From the NCBI GenBank assembly GCA_016839425.1, contig JAEOUI010000384.1, positions 1 through 11,113 of the forward strand: DNA of 11,113 bases. The letters run 5' to 3'. Position numbers and translations under genes: made by a program. Source of the stretch: Promethearchaeota archaeon (lineage in GTDB: Archaea > Asgardarchaeota > Lokiarchaeia > Sigynarchaeales > SOKP01). The notes under the pieces are model-generated. The model was given only the letters and a program-made list of their open reading frames with translations. It made no database searches and was not told the DNA's origin. Shown here one piece after another: positions 1-5,860 of the stretch (position 1 is its first letter; each line of letters starts with the position of its first letter).

Positions 1-89
1 AAGGAATGGAGGAGTTAAATATATATTCTGAAGAGCTTGTAAGGCAGCTGGACTTGGCATTACAAGGAAAAAAAGTTACCGTGATTTGA
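1..89 (+). CDS. 3' end of an unidentified protein (partial)
   Basis: An open frame runs in from the left edge (codons in the frame of base 3) and stops with TGA at 87-89. The visible tail ends in ELVRQLDLALQGKKVTVI: a short amphipathic helix followed by a basic turn and a short hydrophobic strand. A perfect hairpin terminator starts two bases after the stop, which supports this being a genuine gene end. Too little remains to name a family. Confidence reflects the open frame and terminator only. Confidence 0.55.
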   Translation, partial: GMEELNIYSEELVRQLDLALQGKKVTVI

Positions 90-90
90 A

Positions 91-121
91 GCGAACATTA
101 CCATGTTCGCAAGGATTTTTA
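91..121 (+). terminator. Hairpin plus T-tract terminator
   Basis: A perfect 8-bp inverted repeat (GCGAACAT, loop TACC, ATGTTCGC, 91-110) is followed by AAGGATTTTTATTTATT. It lies immediately after the stop codon of the plus-strand gene. Its GC content stands out from the surrounding AT-rich DNA. Archaeal termination depends mainly on the T-tract, and here both elements are present. Confidence 0.75.
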
Positions 122-130
122 TTTATTATT

Positions 131-139
131 TAAAAAAAA
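131..139 (-). terminator. T-tract for the minus-strand gene 198-581
   Basis: On the minus strand a run of eight T follows about 60 bases after the TGA at 198-200, within a generally T-rich stretch. It faces the plus-strand hairpin at 91-110, so both convergent transcripts probably end here. Confidence 0.4.
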
Positions 140-197
140 TCGATATAAAAGTAATAAAAGAATAATAAAGCTAGATTTCTAAATTCAATCTGAAGAT

Positions 198-581
198 TCA
201 AGCGTGAATGTATTTTTGAGTTTTGAACAAGAAATCATTTAATATTGGAGGAATTTCTTCGTAATTATCTACTTTAATTCTTTGCAAATCTATATCGCGA
301 TTATCTCCTGCTAATTCGACTAATATTTCCTCGATCATGAAATCTTCGACTTTCTGATGTCCCTCGTAATCCTTAAAACTAGCTCCCCCTTTTGATAGAT
401 AGTAGTCAATTTCTGTGAACTCGTCAATCTGATTTGTTAATCGATCTTGATAAATAAGCGAGATGATATGTTTGTCATTATGCCAAAAAAATCCATGTTC
501 TCCGTTTTCTAAATAAATGTCGATATTAAATTCACTCAATTCAAATATTAATGCTTTAACTTTTGCCTTAATTTTCTCCAT
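198..581 (-). CDS. Hypothetical protein, 127 aa, acidic alpha/beta
   Basis: I do not recognise the family. The protein starts MEKIKAKVKALIFEL, a basic amphipathic helix. Next come alternating strands (FNIDIYLEN, GFFWHNDKHIISLIY) and an acidic helical C-terminal half containing KVEDFMIEEILVELAG. It has no signal peptide, membrane segment or cysteine, so it is probably a small cytosolic domain. The fold could resemble immunity-type or SMI1-like small proteins, but nothing decisive is visible. The ATG at 581 is the only methionine before about residue 81. It follows an AT-rich leader with a TATA-like box at 631-641 (minus strand). The gene is 163 bases downstream of the crotonase, on the same strand, and a T-tract in between suggests a separate transcript. 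Confidence 0.7.
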   Translation of the reverse strand: MEKIKAKVKALIFELSEFNIDIYLENGEHGFFWHNDKHIISLIYQDRLTNQIDEFTEIDYYLSKGGASFKDYEGHQKVEDFMIEEILVELAGDNRDIDLQRIKVDNYEEIPPILNDFLFKTQKYIHA

Positions 582-630
582 GTTTCAATATATATAATTT
601 TAATTTGTATGAATTAGAATAAACTTTTGA

Positions 631-641
631 CTTTTTATAAG
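631..641 (-). promoter_or_regulatory. Archaeal TATA-like box for the 127-aa gene
   Basis: Read on the minus strand, CTTATAAAAAG lies 50-60 bases before the ATG at 581. The usual archaeal spacing to the transcription start predicts a leader of roughly 25-30 bases. A second TATA-like run (TTATATATAT, near 588-599) is too close to the ATG to serve this start codon. Confidence 0.4.
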
Positions 642-706
642 TTCGAGAGGGATTTAATTTAGTAATAAATAAATAATTCTCGATTTAAAAGAAGTAAAAT
701 GAATTA

Positions 707-722
707 AGAAAAAAAAAGAAAT
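707..722 (-). terminator. T-tract after the crotonase gene
   Basis: On the minus strand TTTCTTTTTTTTTCTT follows about 22 bases after the TAA at 745-747. There is no clear stem, which is normal for archaeal oligo-T terminators. Confidence 0.45.
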
Positions 723-744
723 AAATGATAAACGAAGTTTTTAC

Positions 745-1578
745 TTATCTACCCTTAAATTCAGGTTTTCTCTTTTCTAAAAAAGCGTTGACACCTTCCA
801 TTACGTCTTCGGATTTAGAATTAATACCGTATCCAAATAACTCGAATTGTAATCCTACATTAAGTGGAACTTGTGAACCATAATCAACGCATTTCTTAAT
901 GATGTACAAGCTGTTCGTTGCTGATTTTCCTAATTTAGTCGCTTTTTCTTTTATTACATCCTCGAATTTGTCAGCTTCGGTTAGAAAAGATACCACGCCA
1001 TAATCGTACATTTGCTGGGCGGTTATGGGTTCGCCAAAAAACATCATCTCCTTGACCTTGAACTTGCCAATACTATTGATCATTCTTTGAGTTCCACCAT
1101 TTGCTGCAAAAATACCTCTCTGGATTTCCGGAAATCCAAAAGAAGATCGTTTTGTTGCAATGATTATATCGCAAACGAGAACGAGTTCTAATCCTCCTCC
1201 TAATGCAAATCCATCAACAGCAGCTATGAGAGGTTTTGGAAACCTATCAATAAGGTCATAATAAATATGGCGCCTATTCATTGCCTCATCATGATGTCTA
1301 ATGAGATTTGGGTCCAAATCCTCGTTTCCGAAAGCGCTTAAATCGGCTCCAGCGGAGAAGGCTGGCTTTTTGGTGAAATCCTTTGTGCCTCGAAGCACTA
1401 CACATCTCGTTTTTTCATCAACGATTAAGGGTTGCAACGCTTCTGAGATTTGCCTGAGCGTCTCGGTTTGGAGGGCGTTCAATCGATCTGGTCGATTAAT
1501 GCTAATGACCGTATAATTACCCTCTGCAACATGTTCAATTTTCAATTGGTCGAATTTTTGTTCAGAAATATAAATCAC
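745..1578 (-). CDS. Enoyl-CoA hydratase/isomerase (crotonase family)
   Basis: This is a cytosolic crotonase-fold enzyme, most likely adding water across trans-2-enoyl-CoA in beta-oxidation or a related acyl-CoA route. The core starts at KIEHVAEGNYTVISINRP (about 13-30). FSAGADL (74-80) and FALGGGLELV (124-133) form the CoA/oxyanion site, with A78 and G128 equivalent to the backbone NH donors of rat mitochondrial hydratase. E131 in GGGLE and E151 in FGFPEI match the two catalytic glutamates (Glu144 and Glu164 in rat), and GGTQRM (161-166) is also typical. Having both glutamates favours a hydratase over a family member lacking one. The length of 277 aa is normal for the family. The start is GTG at 1576-1578, overlapping an AGGTGAT motif; a TTG 11 codons later is an alternative that would keep the domain whole. 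The gene lies 82 bases downstream of the DUF6786-like gene on the same strand and may be read from it. The acyl substrate cannot be deduced. Confidence 0.93.
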   Translation of the reverse strand: MIYISEQKFDQLKIEHVAEGNYTVISINRPDRLNALQTETLRQISEALQPLIVDEKTRCVVLRGTKDFTKKPAFSAGADLSAFGNEDLDPNLIRHHDEAMNRRHIYYDLIDRFPKPLIAAVDGFALGGGLELVLVCDIIIATKRSSFGFPEIQRGIFAANGGTQRMINSIGKFKVKEMMFFGEPITAQQMYDYGVVSFLTEADKFEDVIKEKATKLGKSATNSLYIIKKCVDYGSQVPLNVGLQFELFGYGINSKSEDVMEGVNAFLEKRKPEFKGR

Positions 1579-1660
1579 CTATTATATGTCTTTTTGAAAC
1601 TTAATTGATAGACATTGATTGGTTGGTAATGGTCAAACAAAAATAAATTTTGAGGTAAAT

Positions 1661-2728
1661 CTAAAATGTTATTGGATTGATAATTCCCAAGTATTTTTCT
1701 ATTGTTCGAAGAATTTCCTCTAATGTCCCCACATATCCAACTAATTGATGTTTAGCAATATTTATCAATTCGTTATCTTCGAAGGAAAAAGGATTGAAAT
1801 GTAGTTCGATTTCTCCAAAACTAGATGAAGGATCAGATTGAAACATGTCGTTATACGATTGGACGGGGCCTCTTTGTGTCAATGATTGATTTTTTGCCTC
1901 GTCAAGAGTTTGATCCTGGTTGCGAGGTACATCGTCGGATATTTTTATTAAAAGAGCGTGGTTGTCCGAATTTGGAATTTGTATGAAATATCCGATTTTT
2001 GAGCTTCTTTGAAAATCTATATCTTCAGGGCTGGCTGCTACCTTATATATTTCAGAAGCGTCAATCTTAAAAGAAAAATAATTCTCTCCGATCTTCAACC
2101 TTTCTGGAGGTATTTCATTAAAGTACGCAAGAGGTTTGGGATTATCTTTCGTAGGAACGAGGACTGTTCCAGGATTTTCTGGACCACCAGTGATTACTTG
2201 AGCCAAGGACCATCCATTCATGTTTCCAGATTCCGCGTGAATTACACAATTATCAACGATTTCTAATGAAATGTTTTGTAAACCCGTGTGAATTGGTTCT
2301 TTTATAACTGAAAATTGCCTCGTGAGTACTCCATCATAATCTTGTTTTGAGATTTTATCGACAAAAAGAATCTTACTCTCGACCGTGCAACTTTCGTCCG
2401 AATCTTTTATTACTTTAAAATTTGCCGGATCAATTCCTTTCGGGCAGGACCATCCTTGGAAATCATGTGGATTTTCGTAAAAAAAAGACCTTTCAGGACT
2501 GATCCAGTATCTATCTCCTCCGAGGGGAATATCTCCTGATTTTATCACTTGGCGAATATTGGGATTTATCCATAAAATGCTAATTTCCTCGAGAGAAGGA
2601 TAAAATCCCAAGGGTCTTCCACCGTATTCCGAAATTATAACGGCGTTATCTTCTTTGGTGTTTAATTCGATTAATCGAGATAAAGAGCCTATTTTTTCGA
2701 CTAATTGCTCTTTCTTAAAATACTTCAT
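1661..2728 (-). CDS. DUF6786-like protein with a galactose-mutarotase-type fold
   Basis: This 355-aa protein has no signal peptide or membrane segment. Features recalled from DUF6786/aldose-epimerase-like proteins are visible: ISEYGGRPLGFYP (32-44), LGGDRYWISPERSFFYENPH (69-88), GNMNGWSLAQVITGGP (168-183), and SFGEIELHFNPF (303-314) near the C-terminus. The order of aromatic and glycine-rich strand motifs fits a beta-sandwich carbohydrate-binding fold. Classical epimerase catalysis cannot be claimed, because the His/Glu pair is not obvious, although H164, H310 and E308 are candidates. It may bind or remodel a sugar, or be non-enzymatic. The ATG at 2728 has no Shine-Dalgarno motif. A TATA box at 2751-2761 puts transcription start at or within a few bases of the ATG, so the mRNA is probably leaderless. 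The assignment rests on remembered motif patterns and is moderately sure. Confidence 0.72.
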   Translation of the reverse strand: MKYFKKEQLVEKIGSLSRLIELNTKEDNAVIISEYGGRPLGFYPSLEEISILWINPNIRQVIKSGDIPLGGDRYWISPERSFFYENPHDFQGWSCPKGIDPANFKVIKDSDESCTVESKILFVDKISKQDYDGVLTRQFSVIKEPIHTGLQNISLEIVDNCVIHAESGNMNGWSLAQVITGGPENPGTVLVPTKDNPKPLAYFNEIPPERLKIGENYFSFKIDASEIYKVAASPEDIDFQRSSKIGYFIQIPNSDNHALLIKISDDVPRNQDQTLDEAKNQSLTQRGPVQSYNDMFQSDPSSSFGEIELHFNPFSFEDNELINIAKHQLVGYVGTLEEILRTIEKYLGIINPITF

Positions 2729-2750
2729 ATATCATGCTTGTAAAGTAAAT

Positions 2751-2761
2751 CAATATATATT
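2751..2761 (-). promoter_or_regulatory. TATA box for a probably leaderless mRNA
   Basis: On the minus strand AATATATATTG is centred about 27 bases upstream of the ATG at 2728, which is the standard archaeal TATA-to-start distance. There is no Shine-Dalgarno motif between it and the ATG. It lies in the 65-base gap after the ribbon-helix-helix gene, so the mutarotase-like gene may have its own promoter. Confidence 0.5.
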
Positions 2762-2793
2762 CTTGAAATAAGACAGGATCACTATTTTAAGAT

Positions 2794-3528
2794 TTACTTT
2801 TCGAATGCCTTTTTTATTATCAACGAAATGGTCTCTTCGAACTCTTGAGTTTCGATAATTACTTTAAAGGAAAGCTCTTTTGAAGTCAATAATTCTTGGA
2901 AATATTTACCCCAGTAGTCACTATAACGACGGTTTTGGTGATGCTTGAAGATGACATGATATTCATCCTCGCTTTCCTTGATAACATCTATTTTATAGAA
3001 CCAATTAGCCATGACCCATATTACTTTGATTGCATCTAACATTTCTGGCAAGTCCAAGTGTTTTATGGGTTTTTCGGTATACCAGAGAATGATATCAAAA
3101 CCTACATTCTTCTTTTGAGGCTTATCTAACCGTTCTTCGGGAGCTGCTGCTGCTGCAATGAGTTGATCGAATGTGGTCCTCCCTATGAGCATCATGTTCA
3201 TCTCGTCGCGCGCTTGAAGCCAAAGGTCCTTGGTTTCGGGTTTATTTGATTCAAGTTTTGCAAATGCATATAAGGCTTTTTCAATGAGTTTCATGGCCGT
3301 ACCGCCGTGTTCTTTTTTCATGTTAGCCACGATTGCTTTAATGTCCGCTGGCATAGATTTGTAATCGTCGTAAAGCTTGATTGCGTCTTCGATTATTTGA
3401 GAGATGGTGAGCTTTCCCACATCTTTATGCTTGTCTATAATTGCTCTCGTTTCATCAGAAACTTTCACATAAATGCTTTTTCCTTTAGTATCTTTATCAG
3501 AATTCGATTCATCGTCGTTTTTTGCCAT
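2794..3528 (-). CDS. Ribbon-helix-helix-like protein with an unknown C-terminal domain
   Basis: The 244-aa protein begins with a charged, disordered tail (1-16). A segment shaped like a CopG/Arc ribbon-helix-helix follows: strand KSIYVKVS (17-24), helix DETRAIIDKHK (25-35) and helix TISQIIEDAIKLYDDYK (41-57). This suggests a dimeric DNA-binding regulator. A helical linker contains a five-alanine run (125-129). The C-terminal domain (about 142-244) alternates strands (VGFDIILWYT, DEYHVIFKHH) with a helix rich in aromatics (RRYSDYWGKYFQELLTS, 200-216). It faintly recalls the sensor/output domains attached to archaeal one-component regulators, such as the methanogen output domain, but this is only a resemblance. 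H195-H197 and nearby aromatics could form a ligand site. The start ATG has a good Shine-Dalgarno AAGGA five bases upstream. The gene is divergent from the OB-domain membrane protein, which it might control. Confidence 0.75.
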   Translation of the reverse strand: MAKNDDESNSDKDTKGKSIYVKVSDETRAIIDKHKDVGKLTISQIIEDAIKLYDDYKSMPADIKAIVANMKKEHGGTAMKLIEKALYAFAKLESNKPETKDLWLQARDEMNMMLIGRTTFDQLIAAAAAPEERLDKPQKKNVGFDIILWYTEKPIKHLDLPEMLDAIKVIWVMANWFYKIDVIKESEDEYHVIFKHHQNRRYSDYWGKYFQELLTSKELSFKVIIETQEFEETISLIIKKAFEK

Positions 3529-3533
3529 GTTAA

Positions 3534-3538
3534 TCCTT
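3534..3538 (-). promoter_or_regulatory. Shine-Dalgarno site of the ribbon-helix-helix gene
   Basis: AGAAGGATTAAC precedes the ATG at 3528 on the minus strand. AAGGA sits five bases from the start, and this decides the start codon. Confidence 0.55.
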
Positions 3539-3568
3539 CTTTATAAATATATAGTTTTAAAAATCCGT

Positions 3569-3580
3569 GTATATATAAAT
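3569..3580 (-). promoter_or_regulatory. TATA box of the ribbon-helix-helix gene
   Basis: Minus strand TTTATATATA matches the archaeal consensus. It predicts transcription start near 3547, giving a leader of about 20 bases that holds the Shine-Dalgarno site. A second AT-rich run closer to the gene (3541-3556) is too near to be functional for this start. Confidence 0.5.
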
Positions 3581-3588
3581 ATATTTTT

Positions 3589-3835
3589 TAACATATTTAT
3601 GCGTTCAGTTGAAAAAATTTATTTTTTTGTTATTATATTCATATTTAATGAATCATATATATAAATATATTACGGTCTAAATGCTTGAAATGCGCCTTAC
3701 TGGCGGATCCGAGTAACAATGAAAACATTTATATAGGCTGTCCTATTAAGGTATATTAAGATCAATCTTTTAATATAGAAGGATATATACGGATATATAT
3801 AACAAATAAAACACAGTATAAAAAGGAAGACCAAG
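3589..3835. promoter_or_regulatory. Divergent intergenic region before the OB-domain/SPFH pair
   Basis: The stretch between the divergent genes is very AT-rich, apart from a GC-richer island at about 3672-3720. The island contains CGCC-TTACT-GGCG (3693-3705) and the palindrome CGGATCCG (3704-3711). Two plus-strand TATA candidates follow: TTTATATAGG (3728-3737) and GATATATATAAC (3792-3803). The inverted repeat AAGAT-CA-ATCTT (3758-3769) lies near the start expected from the first box. GGATATATA occurs twice, ten bases apart (3781 and 3791). There is no tRNA or convincing coding frame here. Confidence 0.4.
3792..3829 (+). promoter_or_regulatory. TATA box and Shine-Dalgarno of the OB-domain membrane protein gene
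   Basis: GATATATATAAC (3792-3803) is centred about 38 bases before the ATG at 3836. AAGGAAG (3823-3829) ends six bases before the same ATG. If this box is used, the leader is only about 12 bases and begins at the Shine-Dalgarno motif. If the upstream box at 3728-3737 is used, the leader is about 75 bases. Confidence 0.45.
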
Positions 3836-4531
3836 ATGAATGTGTATGACATATTTTTTAGCATTTGCTTGGGATTATTTATTGGAGGACTTTTAATGTC
3901 AATTCTATCAATCGTTTTGGCAGAAATGTCCTCTCACGATTCAAGTAGCGTTGACCATGTAGATCATGTTGACTATGTAGATCACGTTGACCATGTAGAT
4001 CACGTTGACCATGTAGATCACGTTGACCATGTAGATCACGTTGACCATGTAGATCACGTTGACCACATTGATAATTCGGATACAACCGGTCATTTTGACG
4101 ATTCTACACCTGCTCCATTCATGCTATTATTTTCGACAAGTCTGTTAATCTTTGGAATTACAGGGATGCTTACAACTTATATAGAAATGGAGGAAATAAA
4201 GTTTTTAGCGTTTATAATCACACCGATTACCGCCTATTTAGCGTCCAAAGTGATTTCAATTGGATGGAAAAGAATAGCAAAATCTCGATATTATGCAATC
4301 TCGTCGACGATGAATCTCATTGGAAAGGAAGGCGAAGTCGTACTCTCAGTTGATAAAAGGGGTGGTGTTATTAAAGTCTACTCGAATACGCCTCTAAAGT
4401 TCGAAAGAATGCATGTGAGACCGCTTAGGCCTGGTTTCGAATTTACTGAAGGAAGTAAAGTATATATTTGCGATGTAATGGACGGTTTTCTATTAGTTGA
4501 TGAGGATAAAAAATTAATTAGAAAATTATAA
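3836..4531 (+). CDS. YqiJ/NfeD-like membrane protein with a (VDH)n loop and C-terminal OB domain
   Basis: The 231-aa protein has a membrane helix at 5-28 and a long loop (31-93). Two close helices follow at 94-116 and 121-143, then a soluble beta-rich domain at about 158-226. That domain reads like the OB fold of NfeD/YqiJ proteins: NLIGKEGEVVLSVDKRGGVI, then TEGSKVYICDVMDGFLLVDE. In bacteria such proteins are encoded beside SPFH proteins and are thought to help organise membrane microdomains. Here the SPFH gene starts 68 bases downstream, strongly supporting the pairing. The loop between helices 1 and 2 contains 14 consecutive V/I-D-x triplets (39-80) with 14 Asp and 12 His. As I recall, bacterial YqiJ has a D/H-containing loop at the same place, so this may be an expanded family trait. 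The alternating D/H chain could bind metal such as Zn. Start ATG is supported by the Shine-Dalgarno at 3823-3829. Confidence 0.82.
   Translation: MNVYDIFFSICLGLFIGGLLMSILSIVLAEMSSHDSSSVDHVDHVDYVDHVDHVDHVDHVDHVDHVDHVDHVDHVDHIDNSDTTGHFDDSTPAPFMLLFSTSLLIFGITGMLTTYIEMEEIKFLAFIITPITAYLASKVISIGWKRIAKSRYYAISSTMNLIGKEGEVVLSVDKRGGVIKVYSNTPLKFERMHVRPLRPGFEFTEGSKVYICDVMDGFLLVDEDKKLIRKL
3950..4075 (+). repeat. 18-bp tandem repeat inside the OB-domain membrane protein gene
   Basis: The unit GTTGACCATGTAGATCAC encodes VDHVDH. Six full copies run from 3950 to 4057, and a diverged seventh (GTTGACCACATTGATAAT) runs to 4075. Copies 3 to 6 are identical. Copy 1 differs at its last base (silent), and copy 2 by one C-to-T change (His to Tyr). 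Such uniformity points to recent slippage or unequal exchange. Each unit is itself an imperfect doubling of a 9-base VDH element. Confidence 0.95.
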
Positions 4532-4579
4532 TGATTGAAAATAAAAAAAAAATCAAAAGACAAAAACAAAAAAAAAGAA

Positions 4580-4585
4580 GGAGGT
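4580..4585 (+). promoter_or_regulatory. Shine-Dalgarno with unusually long spacer
   Basis: AAGGAGGT is the strongest Shine-Dalgarno in the window, but 14 A-rich bases separate it from the ATG at 4600. The in-frame codons between are TAA, TTA, AAA, AAA and ACA, so no alternative in-frame start lies closer. Confidence 0.6.
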
Positions 4586-4599
4586 AATTAAAAAAAACA

Positions 4600-5778
4600 A
4601 TGTTCCAAACAAATCCTGATGTGCAAATCATCATCGTCGGGGCCGTCGTGGCCGTTATCGTTATCGTTTTCTTGATATTGATATTTATGGCCACGAGGTA
4701 TAGAAAATTTAAGACCAACCAGTTTGTAATCCACCTTAGAAACGGTAAGGTAAAACACGCTGGCTTGGGAGGAAGTATATGGTTGCTGCCGTTAATTGAC
4801 GAGTTTATCGTCATACCTACAACGAGCATTCAAACAATCTTGGAAGCTCACGAACAAGTCGTTTCCAAGGAATATCAAAATATCAGCATCGTTGGAATGC
4901 TCATTTGGAAGGTAATAGATCCCGAAAGGGCGTTTAGTGCCGTTTCGTGGTCCGGAAGCAACGATAATTATGTGGAAAAGATCTTGAAAAACGCCGCAGA
5001 AGCGATCATAAGAACTACCTGTGCTAATATGGAACTCGAAAAAATTATTCGTGAGAGAAGAGATATTATCAAGGAAATCAGTAAAGAGCTTCACGAATTG
5101 ACTGCAGAATGGGGAATCGTCATTGAATCCATAGAAATTCGAGAAGTTAACATATTGGAACATCAATTAAAGGAAAATATGGAAGCCACAAAAAAGGCAA
5201 CAGAGGCCAAAAAAGCAAGGATTGCCATGGCAAACGCCGAGCGAGAATCGAGATTACGCGAGTTGGAAGTTAATAACGAAGTTGGCATTGAAGAGCAACG
5301 AGTACTCAAGGAGGTTGAGACCCAGCGCGTGCAAAAAGAGATTGCCGTTGCTGAACTCGAACGAGAGCGCAAGAAAGTGGAAGCGGACGGAGAGCGTCAA
5401 AAGAAAGTTATTGAGGCAGACGCAGAAGCGCAACAAATATTAAAAACCAAAGTTGCTCACGCCGAAGGTGAAGCCGAAAGCATCAGGCAACAAATGATTG
5501 CTCAAGCGGAAGGATTCCTAAAGCAAGTAGAATCCATGAATGCTGCTGACGAGAGGTTCCTAGCAGTTCAGTTAACGAATATATTACCTGAGATTTTCAA
5601 GAGCATCAAACCCGAGAAGATGTTTGTTATGGGCGATGGTGAAAACGCATTCAATTCGCTTTCAAAAGCTATATTACCATTCCTGCAGCTTCTACCCGAA
5701 TACTCAGATAAAATTAAGGGATTTTTTGGAAATGGAGATTCCGTGAAATTAAAGGAACTCATTACCAAGATCAAATAA
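4600..5778 (+). CDS. Flotillin-type SPFH/band 7 membrane scaffold protein (YqiK-like)
   Basis: This 392-aa protein has one N-terminal membrane helix (about 8-31, IIIVGAVVAVIVIVFLILIF). An SPFH/PHB domain spans about 33-190, from FKTNQFVIHLRNGKVKHAG through IWKVIDPERAF to WGIVIESIEIREVNI. A long charged coiled coil (about 191-310) is rich in Ala, Glu, Lys and Arg, with the flotillin-style ERQKKVIEADAEAQ (265-278) and AEGEAESIRQQMIAQAEGF (288-306). The C-terminal tail ends in short hydrophobic helices (357-377). Family members oligomerise on the cytoplasmic membrane face and organise microdomains. The gene lies 68 bases after the OB-domain membrane protein on the same strand, matching the bacterial YqiJ-YqiK arrangement, so the products probably work together. 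It is followed by a T-tract, which may separate it from the carbonic anhydrase gene. Confidence is high for SPFH and lower for the YqiK subgroup. Confidence 0.92.
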   Translation: MFQTNPDVQIIIVGAVVAVIVIVFLILIFMATRYRKFKTNQFVIHLRNGKVKHAGLGGSIWLLPLIDEFIVIPTTSIQTILEAHEQVVSKEYQNISIVGMLIWKVIDPERAFSAVSWSGSNDNYVEKILKNAAEAIIRTTCANMELEKIIRERRDIIKEISKELHELTAEWGIVIESIEIREVNILEHQLKENMEATKKATEAKKARIAMANAERESRLRELEVNNEVGIEEQRVLKEVETQRVQKEIAVAELERERKKVEADGERQKKVIEADAEAQQILKTKVAHAEGEAESIRQQMIAQAEGFLKQVESMNAADERFLAVQLTNILPEIFKSIKPEKMFVMGDGENAFNSLSKAILPFLQLLPEYSDKIKGFFGNGDSVKLKELITKIK

Positions 5779-5785
5779 ATAAAAA

Positions 5786-5809
5786 AAATTTTTCTTTATT
5801 TTATTTCTA
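5786..5809 (+). terminator. T-rich terminator after the SPFH gene
   Basis: AAAAAATTTTTCTTTATTTTATTTC follows seven bases after the TAA of the SPFH gene. The A6/T5 run can form a short stem and is followed by more T. It separates the SPFH gene from the carbonic anhydrase gene. Confidence 0.45.
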
Positions 5810-5860
5810 AAAATTAATGCTTTGAATAATGTTCTAATAAAAATAAAAAAATGAAACAAC

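Noticed and set aside
1301..1516. Plus-strand frame opposite the crotonase gene
   Set aside because: It is a shadow of a well-conserved enzyme coding region on the other strand.
3138..3158. GCT triplet microsatellite in the ribbon-helix-helix gene
   Set aside because: It only encodes five alanines in a linker; too short to call a meaningful repeat.
3600..3665. Short hydrophobic frame MRSVEKIYFFVIIFIF and onward (21 aa) in the divergent region
   Set aside because: It lies in extremely AT-rich DNA where hydrophobic frames arise by chance, has no ribosome binding site and no distinct termination signal.
3950..4075. Possible CRISPR-like array
   Set aside because: The units are contiguous 18-mers without unique spacers and lie in frame inside a gene.
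3879..4085. Minus-strand frame encoding an HGQRDL repeat
   Set aside because: It is the antisense reading of the VDH repeat; the plus-strand frame has the membrane helices, OB-like domain and Shine-Dalgarno site.
4518..4829. Minus-strand hydrophobic frame across the start of the SPFH gene
   Set aside because: It is the antisense of the SPFH membrane helix and the A-rich spacer; no promoter or ribosome site supports it.
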